Shown here: piece by piece, positions 1-6,044 of the stretch | How the letters are laid out: each line of letters opens with the position of its first letter | Numbering within the stretch: the stretch's first letter is position 1 | Source of the DNA: Eubacterium sp. | Lineage (GTDB): Bacteria; Bacillota; Clostridia; Lachnospirales; Lachnospiraceae | NCBI GenBank assembly: GCA_022776205.1 | Contig: JALFIK010000152.1 | Coordinates: forward strand, 1-9,042 | DNA: 9,042 nucleotides | Direction: 5' to 3' | Program-made: the position numbers and the translations under genes | Notes under the pieces: model-generated | Database searches by the model: none | What the model was told of the DNA's origin: nothing | The model's input: only the letters and a program-made list of their open reading frames with translations

Positions 1-874
1 TAGAGCAGTTAATTGTTTTAAGATTACTGAATTTTCCACTACTCTCATCAAAATCTGCAACTACCAAAACTGCTCTACCTGTCATACAATATATTTTACC
101 ATTGTCATAACATACACTTGTCTTAATTTCTCCAAAGTTTATCTCCAACTTATCAACAGATTCTCCGTTTATTTTATTTCTACAGATCACATTTCCAAGT
201 GAATTCGCATAAATCACATAATTTCCAACAATTGCTGCGCCATCCCAGTTAAATGAACCGTCCTCTGTTGTATTCCACACGAGTGTTCCATCTTCAGAAG
301 AAACACAGACGAAAGGGGCTCCGTTTGGTGCATCAAAACCGACATAGACTTTCCTATCCTCGTAAACAAGAGGACTGCTTGCATATGTTTTATCATTAGC
401 CGATTCATCGGTATACACCCATAAGGATTCAAGAGTGTCTGCATCAAATGCCTGAATTCTTCCTCCTTCAAGGGCCGCAAATATTTTCCCATCTCCATAG
501 GTTAATGGAAAATAGGTACTACCCCAGGCACCACCAAAAGCTTTGGACCCTGCCATTTCTTTTTCTTCTAAAATCTCACCAGTTAATTTATCGAGTTTAT
601 AAATTTTATTTGTACAGTATGTATAAATGTATTCATTTGCAATTGTAGGTGGGCCTGGATATTCCCAGAAAGATGGATTACCGAGACAATTTGCCCATAA
701 AAGTCCTGATTTTTCCTTGGACACCGGTGTCTTCACTGTTGTAATTCCATTGTTACAGGCATCTCCTCTATGCCCTGAACCATCGACTTCCTGTGCCCGA
801 ACTGGAACGAAAACCAAACCCATAAGCAGACACAAACTTAGTATCGTTGCTGTAATACGTTTTTCAATTTTCAT
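1..874 (-). CDS. Secreted PQQ-like beta-propeller repeat protein, N-terminal part (runs off left edge)
   Basis: About 291 codons are open from ATG at 874 to the window edge with no stop, so the C terminus is missing. An AAGGAGG ribosome binding site (882-888) lies 7 nt upstream. Residues 1-27 look like a Sec signal peptide: basic start MKIEKR, hydrophobic core, cleavage expected after VRA. Cys15 in the core does not make a lipobox, so a lipoprotein is unlikely. The mature part carries repeated beta-propeller blades with the pattern 'small-P-hydrophobic ... IYxLDxxTGE', 'GGRIQAFDADTLESLWVY' and 'SSEDGTLVWN', typical of PQQ-like/WD-like quinoprotein repeats. Such proteins are often structural or ligand-binding surface proteins in clostridia and need not bind PQQ. 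Exported location is inferred from the signal peptide; substrate and function are unknown. It lies behind the CLC gene on the same strand after a 173-bp gap with its own candidate promoters, so it is probably transcribed separately. Confidence 0.85.
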   Translation of the reverse strand, partial: MKIEKRITATILSLCLLMGLVFVPVRAQEVDGSGHRGDACNNGITTVKTPVSKEKSGLLWANCLGNPSFWEYPGPPTIANEYIYTYCTNKIYKLDKLTGEILEEKEMAGSKAFGGAWGSTYFPLTYGDGKIFAALEGGRIQAFDADTLESLWVYTDESANDKTYASSPLVYEDRKVYVGFDAPNGAPFVCVSSEDGTLVWNTTEDGSFNWDGAAIVGNYVIYANSLGNVICRNKINGESVDKLEINFGEIKTSVCYDNGKIYCMTGRAVLVVADFDESSGKFSNLKTINCS

Positions 875-950
875 AGTTTTTCCTCCTTGTACTAAAAGTA
901 AAAAGCAAAATAGTTATTAAAATCATACTATTTATTACAATAATATCACA

Positions 951-993
951 ATTGTAGCATAAAAATCTATACTATTTTTTGTTTTTTTGTCAC
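951..993 (-). promoter_or_regulatory. Alternative promoter candidates for the beta-propeller gene
   Basis: Two weaker minus-strand candidates occur in this AT-rich spacer. One is GTGACA (988-993) with TATAGA (966-971) at 16-bp spacing. The other is an extended -10, TGCTACAAT, whose TACAAT lies at 951-956. Either would give a shorter leader than the upstream TGGTATAAT site. AT-rich DNA yields such matches by chance. Confidence 0.25.
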
Positions 994-1034
994 TTTACAC
1001 AACAAAATTTGATTAATTACTTCTCTATATACAT

Positions 1035-1043
1035 ATTATACCA
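1035..1043 (-). promoter_or_regulatory. Candidate extended -10 promoter for the beta-propeller gene
   Basis: On the minus strand the sequence reads TGGTATAAT, a perfect TATAAT preceded by the extended -10 TGn. No good -35 is visible, which extended -10 promoters tolerate. It lies just beyond the CLC stop codon and would give a leader of about 155 nt. Competing candidates closer to the gene are listed separately, so the true start site is unsettled. Confidence 0.4.
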
Positions 1044-1047
1044 AAGA

Positions 1048-2397
1048 TTACTCCTCATAATCCTCCCCTTCAAAACTCTCATCGCCGGACTGACGATTGA
1101 TGTATTTCGGATGATATTTGGAGTACACAATTATCTGTTCCTTATAAAGTCCCCGGTATCCGGATAACATATAACTGATGGAAATGGCAATCAGAAGGTA
1201 GGCAACTCCTTCGAAACCAAAAAGTTCAAAACCAATCAGCATGGAAGCAATCGGGCAATTTGTAACCCCACAGAACACTGCAAGCATCCCCGCAGCCGCG
1301 CAAAGAGACGGAGAGATTCCGGCAAGATGTCCGAACATACAGCCAAAGGTTGCTCCCGTAAAGAACGCAGGGACAATTTCCCCTCCTTTATATCCCGCCG
1401 CCAGGGTAAGTGCCGTAAGAACCATTTTCAGAAAAAAGGCATAATATGGGACATCCCCCTCCATTGCCCGGGCAATCATCTCCGTTCCTGCACCGTTATA
1501 ATCCCTGTTACCGATCAAAAGGGTAAGCCCGATTACAAGAAAGCCGCCCACGATCACACGTACATAAGAATTCTTAAATTTTTCAAAATAAAATTTTCCG
1601 GCCCCTTTTAAAAGCAGACAGAATAATACACTGATGCCCGCACATAATATGCCCAGGATAACAATCTTTCCTCCATTGATAAAGGTAACTTCCGGTATAT
1701 TCTTAATAGAAAATGCCTCCGGATTAATCCCCATATTTACGGCAAAACGATTGGCAACGATGGCCGAAAAAACACAGGGTACCAAAGCAGCATACTGCAT
1801 GATGCCCACACTGATCATTTCCATAGGGAAAATCGCAGCCGCAAGGGGGGTTCCGAACACAGCGGAAAAGGCTGCACTCATCCCCGCCATCACAAGAATC
1901 TTCCGGTCTCCTTCCTCGAAATGAAAGAGTTTTCCAATGGAATTTCCAAGACTTCCTCCCATCTGGAGTGCCGCACCTTCACGACCTGCCGATCCTCCAA
2001 ACAAATGGGTGATCAGCGTTGCCACAAAAATGAGAGGTGCCATAAGAAACGGCACATCCTGATTGTGTCCATGAACCGCATTTAAAAGAGCATTCGTTCC
2101 CTTATCTTTCCATACACCGCATATATGATAAAGGAAAACAATCATCACACCACCAGCCGGAAGCAGATAAAGAAGACGGGGACAGACCATCCGGATCTGT
2201 GTCACCTTTTTCAGGCAATAAGCAAAACAGCTGCTGAATGCACCCACAGACAGACCGGTAATCAACGCCATAAACAACCAGATCGCACAGGTCTTTAAAT
2301 TAAATAAAATCCTCTTTCCATACCGTACTTCCGTAAGCTTTAAATTCTGAAAAAATATTTTAATATTTATATCAAGCTCTTTTGTCTCTTTATTCAT
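1048..2397 (-). CDS. CLC-family anion/proton transporter, probably fluoride (CLC-F) type
   Basis: A 449-residue polytopic membrane protein, a usual length for bacterial CLC transporters without CBS domains. Seen in the sequence: GREGA at 138-142 with the gating-type Glu140; the helix H-I signature FGTPLAAAIFPMEM at 181-194; GYKGGEIVP at 335-343; and a late tyrosine (Tyr418, GLYKE) where CLCs keep the anion-coordinating Tyr. Three anion-pathway motifs depart from the chloride consensus: GSGIP is replaced by GTNAL (100-104), GREGP by GREGA, and GxFxP by GEIVP (339-343). In the known fluoride/proton antiporter branch these motifs change in a similar way, including a Glu in the third motif. The inner proton-glutamate position of E. 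coli ClC seems to be Met194, next to Glu193. F-/H+ export is therefore inferred; chloride transport remains possible. The start is fixed by an in-frame TGA four codons upstream. GGAGAGG (2411-2417) lies a rather long 13 nt from ATG. The C-terminal tail is acidic. No fluoride riboswitch is visible upstream. Confidence 0.93.
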   Translation of the reverse strand: MNKETKELDINIKIFFQNLKLTEVRYGKRILFNLKTCAIWLFMALITGLSVGAFSSCFAYCLKKVTQIRMVCPRLLYLLPAGGVMIVFLYHICGVWKDKGTNALLNAVHGHNQDVPFLMAPLIFVATLITHLFGGSAGREGAALQMGGSLGNSIGKLFHFEEGDRKILVMAGMSAAFSAVFGTPLAAAIFPMEMISVGIMQYAALVPCVFSAIVANRFAVNMGINPEAFSIKNIPEVTFINGGKIVILGILCAGISVLFCLLLKGAGKFYFEKFKNSYVRVIVGGFLVIGLTLLIGNRDYNGAGTEMIARAMEGDVPYYAFFLKMVLTALTLAAGYKGGEIVPAFFTGATFGCMFGHLAGISPSLCAAAGMLAVFCGVTNCPIASMLIGFELFGFEGVAYLLIAISISYMLSGYRGLYKEQIIVYSKYHPKYINRQSGDESFEGEDYEE

Positions 2398-2433
2398 GCT
2401 CTGTTTTCATCCTCTCCGTAAGCTATAGTAACA

Positions 2434-2463
2434 AATTTACCCCATGGTTGATTGTGTTGTCAA
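2434..2463 (-). promoter_or_regulatory. Promoter of the CLC gene
   Basis: A perfect -35 TTGACA (2458-2463) and a -10 TAAATT (2434-2439) are separated by 18 bp. Transcription would start near 2427, giving a short leader of about 30 nt. That is too short for a riboswitch, although a longer transcript cannot be excluded. Confidence 0.6.
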
Positions 2464-2507
2464 TAAAAGTCCCTCTACTTTTTACAAAACTTTATAATAA
2501 AAATTGT

Positions 2508-2536
2508 TTGACATCTTTTTATTTTCATGATAAATT
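2508..2536 (+). promoter_or_regulatory. Promoter of the leuA T-box transcript
   Basis: A perfect TTGACA (2508-2513), a 17-bp spacer and TAAATT (2531-2536) place the transcription start near 2543. That is immediately ahead of the first conserved T-box Stem I elements, which supports the assignment. It is divergent from the CLC promoter, with the two -35 elements about 45 bp apart. Confidence 0.8.
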
Positions 2537-2542
2537 AGACCT

Positions 2543-2845
2543 ACATAAATGCAATGAAGAGGAATAGTAAAATGATGGAAGCATTCAGAGAACTGCTGGC
2601 CGGTGTGAAGCAGTAGTGGACATGATTTGAACTCGCCTCCGAGCAGCCTGTTGAACCGCAGTTTTCTGCAGTAGGCAGCGCCGGAAACCTGACCGTTACA
2701 GCAGGAGGATATAAGACTTTTTATAAAGTCCGTATCTATGATGAGTGCATATCTTTTTATACTGACAAAGAAAAGATATGAATAAGAGTGGTACCGCGGG
2801 TTTTTCTCCGTCTCTTTCGTAAATGGAAGACACGGGGTTTTTTTT
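2543..2845 (+). ncRNA. T-box riboswitch leader, leucine-specific (CUC specifier)
   Basis: A transcription-attenuation leader that senses uncharged tRNA and controls leuA. Stem I elements in order are GAAGAGGA (2555-2562), AGAGA (2587-2591), and an apical hairpin ACTGCT/AGCAGT (2592-2597/2609-2614) with the conserved loop GGTGTGAAGC. The specifier follows GAA as CUC at 2632-2634, a leucine codon; B. subtilis ilv-leu also uses CUC. Further on are hairpins GACTTT/AAAGTC (2715-2730) and a perfect 10-bp stem CATATCTTTT/AAAAGATATG (2748-2757/2771-2780), probably Stem III. The antiterminator is AAGAG (2784-2788), 7-nt bulge UGGUACC (2789-2795), GCGG (2796-2799), pairing with CCGUCUCUU (2808-2816). 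Bulge UGGU can pair with ACCA at the tRNA 3' end, which fits discriminator A73 of tRNA-Leu. The antiterminator's 3' strand is part of the terminator's 5' arm, so the two folds are exclusive. Confidence 0.95.
2806..2845 (+). terminator. T-box regulated intrinsic terminator
   Basis: The 5' arm 2806-2818 pairs with 2825-2837 over 13 positions with a single C-C mismatch and two G-U pairs. The loop is GTAAAT and eight Ts follow (2838-2845). When uncharged tRNA-Leu stabilises the antiterminator this hairpin cannot form and leuA is transcribed. Confidence 0.93.
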
Positions 2846-2888
2846 ATGTCGTTTTGAAACAAAGGATAATTAAGGAGGTTTTTTTATT

Positions 2889-4580
2889 ATGAAACATGCA
2901 GAAAAGTACAAACCGATGTATTTCCCGGCTCCGGGCAAACACACAAAATGGGTGGAGAAAGATCATATCGAGCAGCCGCCGACCTGGTGCTCTGTTGACC
3001 TTCGTGACGGTAATCAGGCGCTGATCATTCCCATGAGTCTGGAAGAAAAGATTGAATTTTTTAAATTACTTGTCAAAATCGGTTTTAAGGAAATTGAAGT
3101 TGGGTTTCCTGCTGCATCTGAGACAGAATATGAGTTTTGCCGTACTTTAATCGAACAGGACCTGATTCCGGACGATGTCACCATCCAGGTTCTTACCCAG
3201 GCAAGGGAACATATTATTAAAAAAACATTTGAAGCGATCGATGGGGCAAAAAATGTCATCGTTCATCTTTATAATTCTACTTCTGTAGCACAGAGAGAAG
3301 AAGTATTTAAAAAAGATAAGAAAGATATTATTAAGATCGCAGTAGAAGGTGCCGAACTGCTACAGCGTCTGATGGAAGAACATGGTGCGAAATATCGTTT
3401 TGAATACTCTCCGGAAAGCTTTACCGGAACAGAGATGGATTTCGCCCTTGAAATTTGTAATGCTGTCCTTGATGTCTGGAAACCAGGAAAAGATTGTCCG
3501 GTTATCATTAATCTTCCGGCAACCGTTTCCCACTCCATGCCGCATGTGTACGCAAGCCAGATTGAATTCATGAGCGAAAATCTGAAATACAGAGATCATG
3601 TTATTTTATCCGTTCACCCACACAATGACCGGGGTACCGGTGTTGCTGATACTGAACTTGCTGTTTTAGCCGGTGCCGACCGTGTGGAAGGTACCCTGTT
3701 TGGAAACGGAGAGCGTACCGGAAATGTGGATATCGTCACATTAGCTTTAAATATGTACGCACATGGGGTAGAGCCTGGTCTTGATTTTACTGATCTGCCT
3801 TCTATCGTAAAGACCTATGAAAAAGTCACAAGAATGCATGTCTACGAAAGACAGCCATATGCCGGACAGCTTGTATTTGCTGCTTTCTCCGGCTCCCACC
3901 AGGATGCCATTGCCAAAGGTATGGTATGGAGAGAAACTCACGATTGTGACAAATGGACGGTTCCTTATCTTGCCATTGATCCGAAAGATTTAGGAAGAGA
4001 ATACGATGCAGACGTTATCCGTATTAACAGCCAGTCCGGCAAGGGCGGCATTGGCTTCTTACTTGAAAAAACTTACGGAATTCGTATTCCGGTTCAGATG
4101 CGTGAAGAAGTCGGCTACTCTGTCAAAGGGGTTTCCGATCATGCGCATAAAGAATTACAGCCGGAAGAAGTCCTTGATGTATTTACAAATAAATACGTTA
4201 ACATCTCCGATCCGATCGAACTGTTAGAAGTACACTTCAAACAGGAAGACGGAATCAAGACCGAATTGATTCTTAATAAAAACGGGATTCACAAAATTTA
4301 CCACGGACATGGAAATGGACGTCTCGATGCGGTAAGTAACGCACTTAAGAAACATTCCAACATTGAATATACCATTTCCACTTACGAAGAACATGCCTTG
4401 AAAGACGGTTCCAATTCCCAGGCATGTGCTTATGTAGCAATCGACGGTGACGACGGAAGTACTTACTGGGGTGTGGGAATCGATGACGATATTATCAATG
4501 CATCGGTAAAAGCTTTAATCAGTGCAGTAAACCGTTACGAAAAATTTGAAGACGGAAAAGAAGACGCACTGACCGATTAA
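2889..4580 (+). CDS. leuA: 2-isopropylmalate synthase
   Basis: Condenses acetyl-CoA with 2-ketoisovalerate to 2-isopropylmalate, the first committed step of leucine synthesis, in the cytoplasm. The 563-residue length fits the longer LeuA type found in actinobacteria and many clostridia. The N-terminal HMGL-like TIM barrel (about 30-305) has DLRDGNQ at 37-43, EIEVGFPAASETE at 68-80, HPHND at 243-247 and GTLFGNGERTGN at 268-279, which carry the expected metal-binding Asp40, His243 and His245. NSQSGKGGIGF (380-390) belongs to the linker region. The C-terminal part (about 430-550) fits the LeuA regulatory/dimerisation domain, so leucine feedback inhibition is expected. AAGGAGG at 2872-2878 lies 10 nt before the ATG. 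Leucine T-box control upstream strongly supports leuA over homocitrate or citramalate synthase. No leuB, leuC or leuD follows; the gene ends at its own terminator, so the rest of the pathway must lie elsewhere. Confidence 0.97.
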   Translation: MKHAEKYKPMYFPAPGKHTKWVEKDHIEQPPTWCSVDLRDGNQALIIPMSLEEKIEFFKLLVKIGFKEIEVGFPAASETEYEFCRTLIEQDLIPDDVTIQVLTQAREHIIKKTFEAIDGAKNVIVHLYNSTSVAQREEVFKKDKKDIIKIAVEGAELLQRLMEEHGAKYRFEYSPESFTGTEMDFALEICNAVLDVWKPGKDCPVIINLPATVSHSMPHVYASQIEFMSENLKYRDHVILSVHPHNDRGTGVADTELAVLAGADRVEGTLFGNGERTGNVDIVTLALNMYAHGVEPGLDFTDLPSIVKTYEKVTRMHVYERQPYAGQLVFAAFSGSHQDAIAKGMVWRETHDCDKWTVPYLAIDPKDLGREYDADVIRINSQSGKGGIGFLLEKTYGIRIPVQMREEVGYSVKGVSDHAHKELQPEEVLDVFTNKYVNISDPIELLEVHFKQEDGIKTELILNKNGIHKIYHGHGNGRLDAVSNALKKHSNIEYTISTYEEHALKDGSNSQACAYVAIDGDDGSTYWGVGIDDDIINASVKALISAVNRYEKFEDGKEDALTD

Positions 4581-4623
4581 TACTAAAACAAGAAAGACCA
4601 GACACTTTTTATAAACGAAGACA

Positions 4624-4675
4624 AAAAGCATGGGATAGCCGGCAAAGGACCATCCCATGCTTTTGCTTTTTATTT
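4624..4675. terminator. Bidirectional terminator between leuA and the XRE regulator
   Basis: AAAAGCATGGGAT (4624-4636) pairs perfectly with ATCCCATGCTTTT (4652-4664) over 13 bp around a 15-nt loop. T-rich DNA follows on the plus strand (TTTTGCTTTTTATTT) and on the minus strand past the stem (TTTTTGT). It therefore serves both convergent genes, sitting 43 bp after leuA and just past the regulator's stop codon. Confidence 0.9.
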
Positions 4676-5365
4676 CCTGACCACACTGATACAGGTTCCG
4701 ATACAATCCATCTCATCCATACGGTTAAGAAAAATATCCTTTCCCCGTCCATTTAAACATTTTAGAATATATTTGTCTCCATCTCTTTCAAACAATCGAA
4801 AATATGCCCTGATTCCATCTGTAAACACTGCCCGTTCTCCTTCCTCCGGGAAACGATTTTCAATCAGAATGTGATCCCCCATACAATAGGCAGGGGCAAA
4901 ATAATTTGAAGTGATTTCTATGGACAGATAGGCTGCCTCTATATTCGTATACTCATCCACAACATTACATGTATTATAATAAATTCCATCATCCACTTTC
5001 CCGACAGGAATCAGGCATGGAATTCTGTGCTTGCTTTCCCCTTCCCTCTCTTTTTTTGCCGCTGTACTTTCAAACCTCGACACAAGCTTGATAATCGATT
5101 TCCCGTGATGTCCGCAACTTCGGTAATTTCGAATTACTTCCACTTCATCCGCATCATATTTCGCATATTTTTCATCTCCCAGCAGATTATCCATGGAGAC
5201 TCCAAAGGTCTGCGCGAGTCGAAAAATTGTGGAAACTTTGGGATCTTTTACTTTTTTGTAATAAATGTTTCGTAACGTCTCCAGGGGAATGCCGGAAGCA
5301 TCTGACAAATCCTGTATTGACATATTTCTCTCTGCCATTAGTTCATACATTCTATTCCATATCAT
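4670..5365 (-). CDS. XRE-type HTH regulator with degenerate LexA/S24-like C-terminal domain
   Basis: A 231-residue cytoplasmic regulator. Residues 4-63 form a helix-turn-helix of the Cro/CI type (SIQDLSDASGIPLETLRNIYY, then FRLAQTFGVSMDNLLG). A basic, Lys/Glu-rich linker (about 85-112) leads to a C-terminal S24-like fold (about 115-230) with PAYCMGDHILIENRFPEEGERAVF and GDKYILKCLNGRGKDI. In LexA/CI-type proteins Ser and Lys form the self-cleavage dyad. Here my alignment puts Tyr155 (context NYFAP) at the Ser position and Arg190 (context AYFRLF) at the Lys position, so self-cleavage is unlikely; the domain more likely dimerises or senses a signal. GAGGGG lies 6 nt before ATG 5365. It is divergent from the Spo0A-type gene, and an inverted repeat sits beside its promoter, which suggests autoregulation. 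The target genes are unknown. Confidence 0.9.
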   Translation of the reverse strand: MIWNRMYELMAERNMSIQDLSDASGIPLETLRNIYYKKVKDPKVSTIFRLAQTFGVSMDNLLGDEKYAKYDADEVEVIRNYRSCGHHGKSIIKLVSRFESTAAKKEREGESKHRIPCLIPVGKVDDGIYYNTCNVVDEYTNIEAAYLSIEITSNYFAPAYCMGDHILIENRFPEEGERAVFTDGIRAYFRLFERDGDKYILKCLNGRGKDIFLNRMDEMDCIGTCISVVRK

Positions 5366-5390
5366 ACAATTCCCCTCTTCCTTTTCCTTT

Positions 5391-5406
5391 ATGTCTACAA
5401 TGACAT
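5391..5406. promoter_or_regulatory. Inverted repeat ATGTC-N6-GACAT, possible operator
   Basis: Perfect 5-bp half-sites separated by TACAAT, with outer TTT/AAA symmetry after one mismatch. It lies directly downstream of the TATAAT of the XRE/S24-like gene, where a bound repressor would block initiation. The role as an autoregulatory operator is inferred from position and symmetry only. Confidence 0.4.
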
Positions 5407-5409
5407 GAA

Positions 5410-5461
5410 ATTATAGTATTTATTTTAATATAATGTTATTACTAATATTTTATTCTGTCAA
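5410..5461 (-). promoter_or_regulatory. Promoter region of the XRE/S24-like regulator
   Basis: Two overlapping minus-strand choices exist. One is a perfect TTGACA (5456-5461) with TAACAT 17 bp downstream (5433-5438). The other is a perfect TATAAT (5410-5415) with a poor -35. The TTGACA overlaps the -35-like CTGTCA of the divergent gene. Confidence 0.5.
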
Positions 5462-5484
5462 TATTCGTATTAAAATGTTATATG
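5455..5484 (+). promoter_or_regulatory. Candidate promoter of the Spo0A-type gene
   Basis: CTGTCA (5455-5460) and TATATG (5479-5484) lie 18 bp apart, a mediocre SigA-like match. It would start transcription near 5491, just before the GGAAAGGGG ribosome binding site. No exact 0A box (TGNCGAA) was seen in the intergenic region. Confidence 0.35.
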
Positions 5485-5511
5485 ATATCAGAACGGAAAG
5501 GGGCAAAAAAG

Positions 5512-5997
5512 ATGAATGATGTTACAGTTAATTTCGCAGGTATTTTTCATGTAAAGGACGATTTATGGGAATTCGTTAACAATATGGATGAACATGAAAA
5601 AGTCATTATTTTTACCGTTGGAAATGACCGTGATTTTAAAAAGGTCTTTCGAATCGATACGACAGGCGTACAAAAACTCCTTCTTCAGATCGGAATTCCA
5701 GCAAATACTCTCGGTTTTTCATATATTGTAACTGCCATGGAACTGATTGCAATGAATCCGGAGTATTTACAAAACATTACAAAATGGCTTTATGTTGACA
5801 TTGCAAAAAAATGCTCCAGTACTCCTCATCGGGTAGAAAGAAATATACGAACCGCCATTTCCATTGGATTTACCCGGGGCAATCTGGATCTAATCGAAGA
5901 TATTTTCGGCTGGAGCATTCGTGCAGATAAAGGGATTCCTACAAATTCACAATTTCTTGCAAATGTCTATTATTACATGATTAATCATGAACTTTAA
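5512..5997 (+). CDS. Stand-alone Spo0A C-terminal-domain DNA-binding protein
   Basis: A 161-residue protein. Residues about 52-157 match the Spo0A effector domain along its whole length: IGIPANTLGFSYI (60-72), the helical run AMNPEYLQNITKWLYVDIAKK (80-100), the DNA-recognition segment STPHRVERNIRTAISIGFTRG (103-123), and the late signature IFGWSIRADKGIPTNSQFLA (131-150). Residues 1-50 are far too short for a phosphoacceptor receiver domain and lack its Asp motifs, so phosphorelay control as in true Spo0A (about 260-270 residues) is absent. I choose ATG 5512 because GGAAAGGGG (5495-5503) lies 8 nt upstream. The in-frame ATG at 5482 has no ribosome binding site and falls inside the likely -10. 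It probably binds DNA resembling 0A boxes or acts as a dedicated regulator; targets and signal are unknown. It is divergent from the S24-like regulator and convergent with clpB. Confidence 0.9.
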   Translation: MNDVTVNFAGIFHVKDDLWEFVNNMDEHEKVIIFTVGNDRDFKKVFRIDTTGVQKLLLQIGIPANTLGFSYIVTAMELIAMNPEYLQNITKWLYVDIAKKCSSTPHRVERNIRTAISIGFTRGNLDLIEDIFGWSIRADKGIPTNSQFLANVYYYMINHEL

Positions 5998-6030
5998 AGA
6001 GGGAGATCATTCAAGATGATCTCCCTCTTT
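5996..6030. terminator. Bidirectional hairpin between the Spo0A-type gene and clpB
   Basis: A perfect 15-bp stem (AAAGAGGGAGATCAT, 5996-6010, with 6016-6030) closes a 5-nt loop. Its 5' arm starts within the TAA stop of the Spo0A-type gene, and clpB stops 15 bp beyond the other arm. The T runs are only three long on either strand, so termination efficiency is uncertain, though the stem is very stable. Confidence 0.8.
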
Positions 6031-6044
6031 CATGCCATTATTAT

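Noticed and set aside
214..920. Several short open frames on both strands
   Set aside because: They overlap the beta-propeller coding frame, which has a signal peptide, repeats and a good ribosome binding site.
1041..1068. Small hairpin GGATTA/TAATCT at the end of the CLC gene as a terminator
   Set aside because: The stem is only six pairs, mostly A-T and with a G-U, and no T run follows.
2482..2862. 126-codon minus-strand open frame across the leuA leader
   Set aside because: It is antisense to the T-box, whose conserved RNA elements explain this region. The predicted protein looks like no family and no convincing ribosome binding site was seen.
5482..5511. Earlier ATG giving a 171-residue version of the Spo0A-type protein
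   Set aside because: There is no ribosome binding site ahead of 5482 and it falls in the likely -10. GGAAAGGGG is correctly spaced for ATG 5512.
5366..5511. 0A box in the divergent intergenic region
   Set aside because: No exact TGNCGAA or its complement was found; only loose TTCG-containing matches are present, so autoregulation by the Spo0A-type protein is not supported by sequence.
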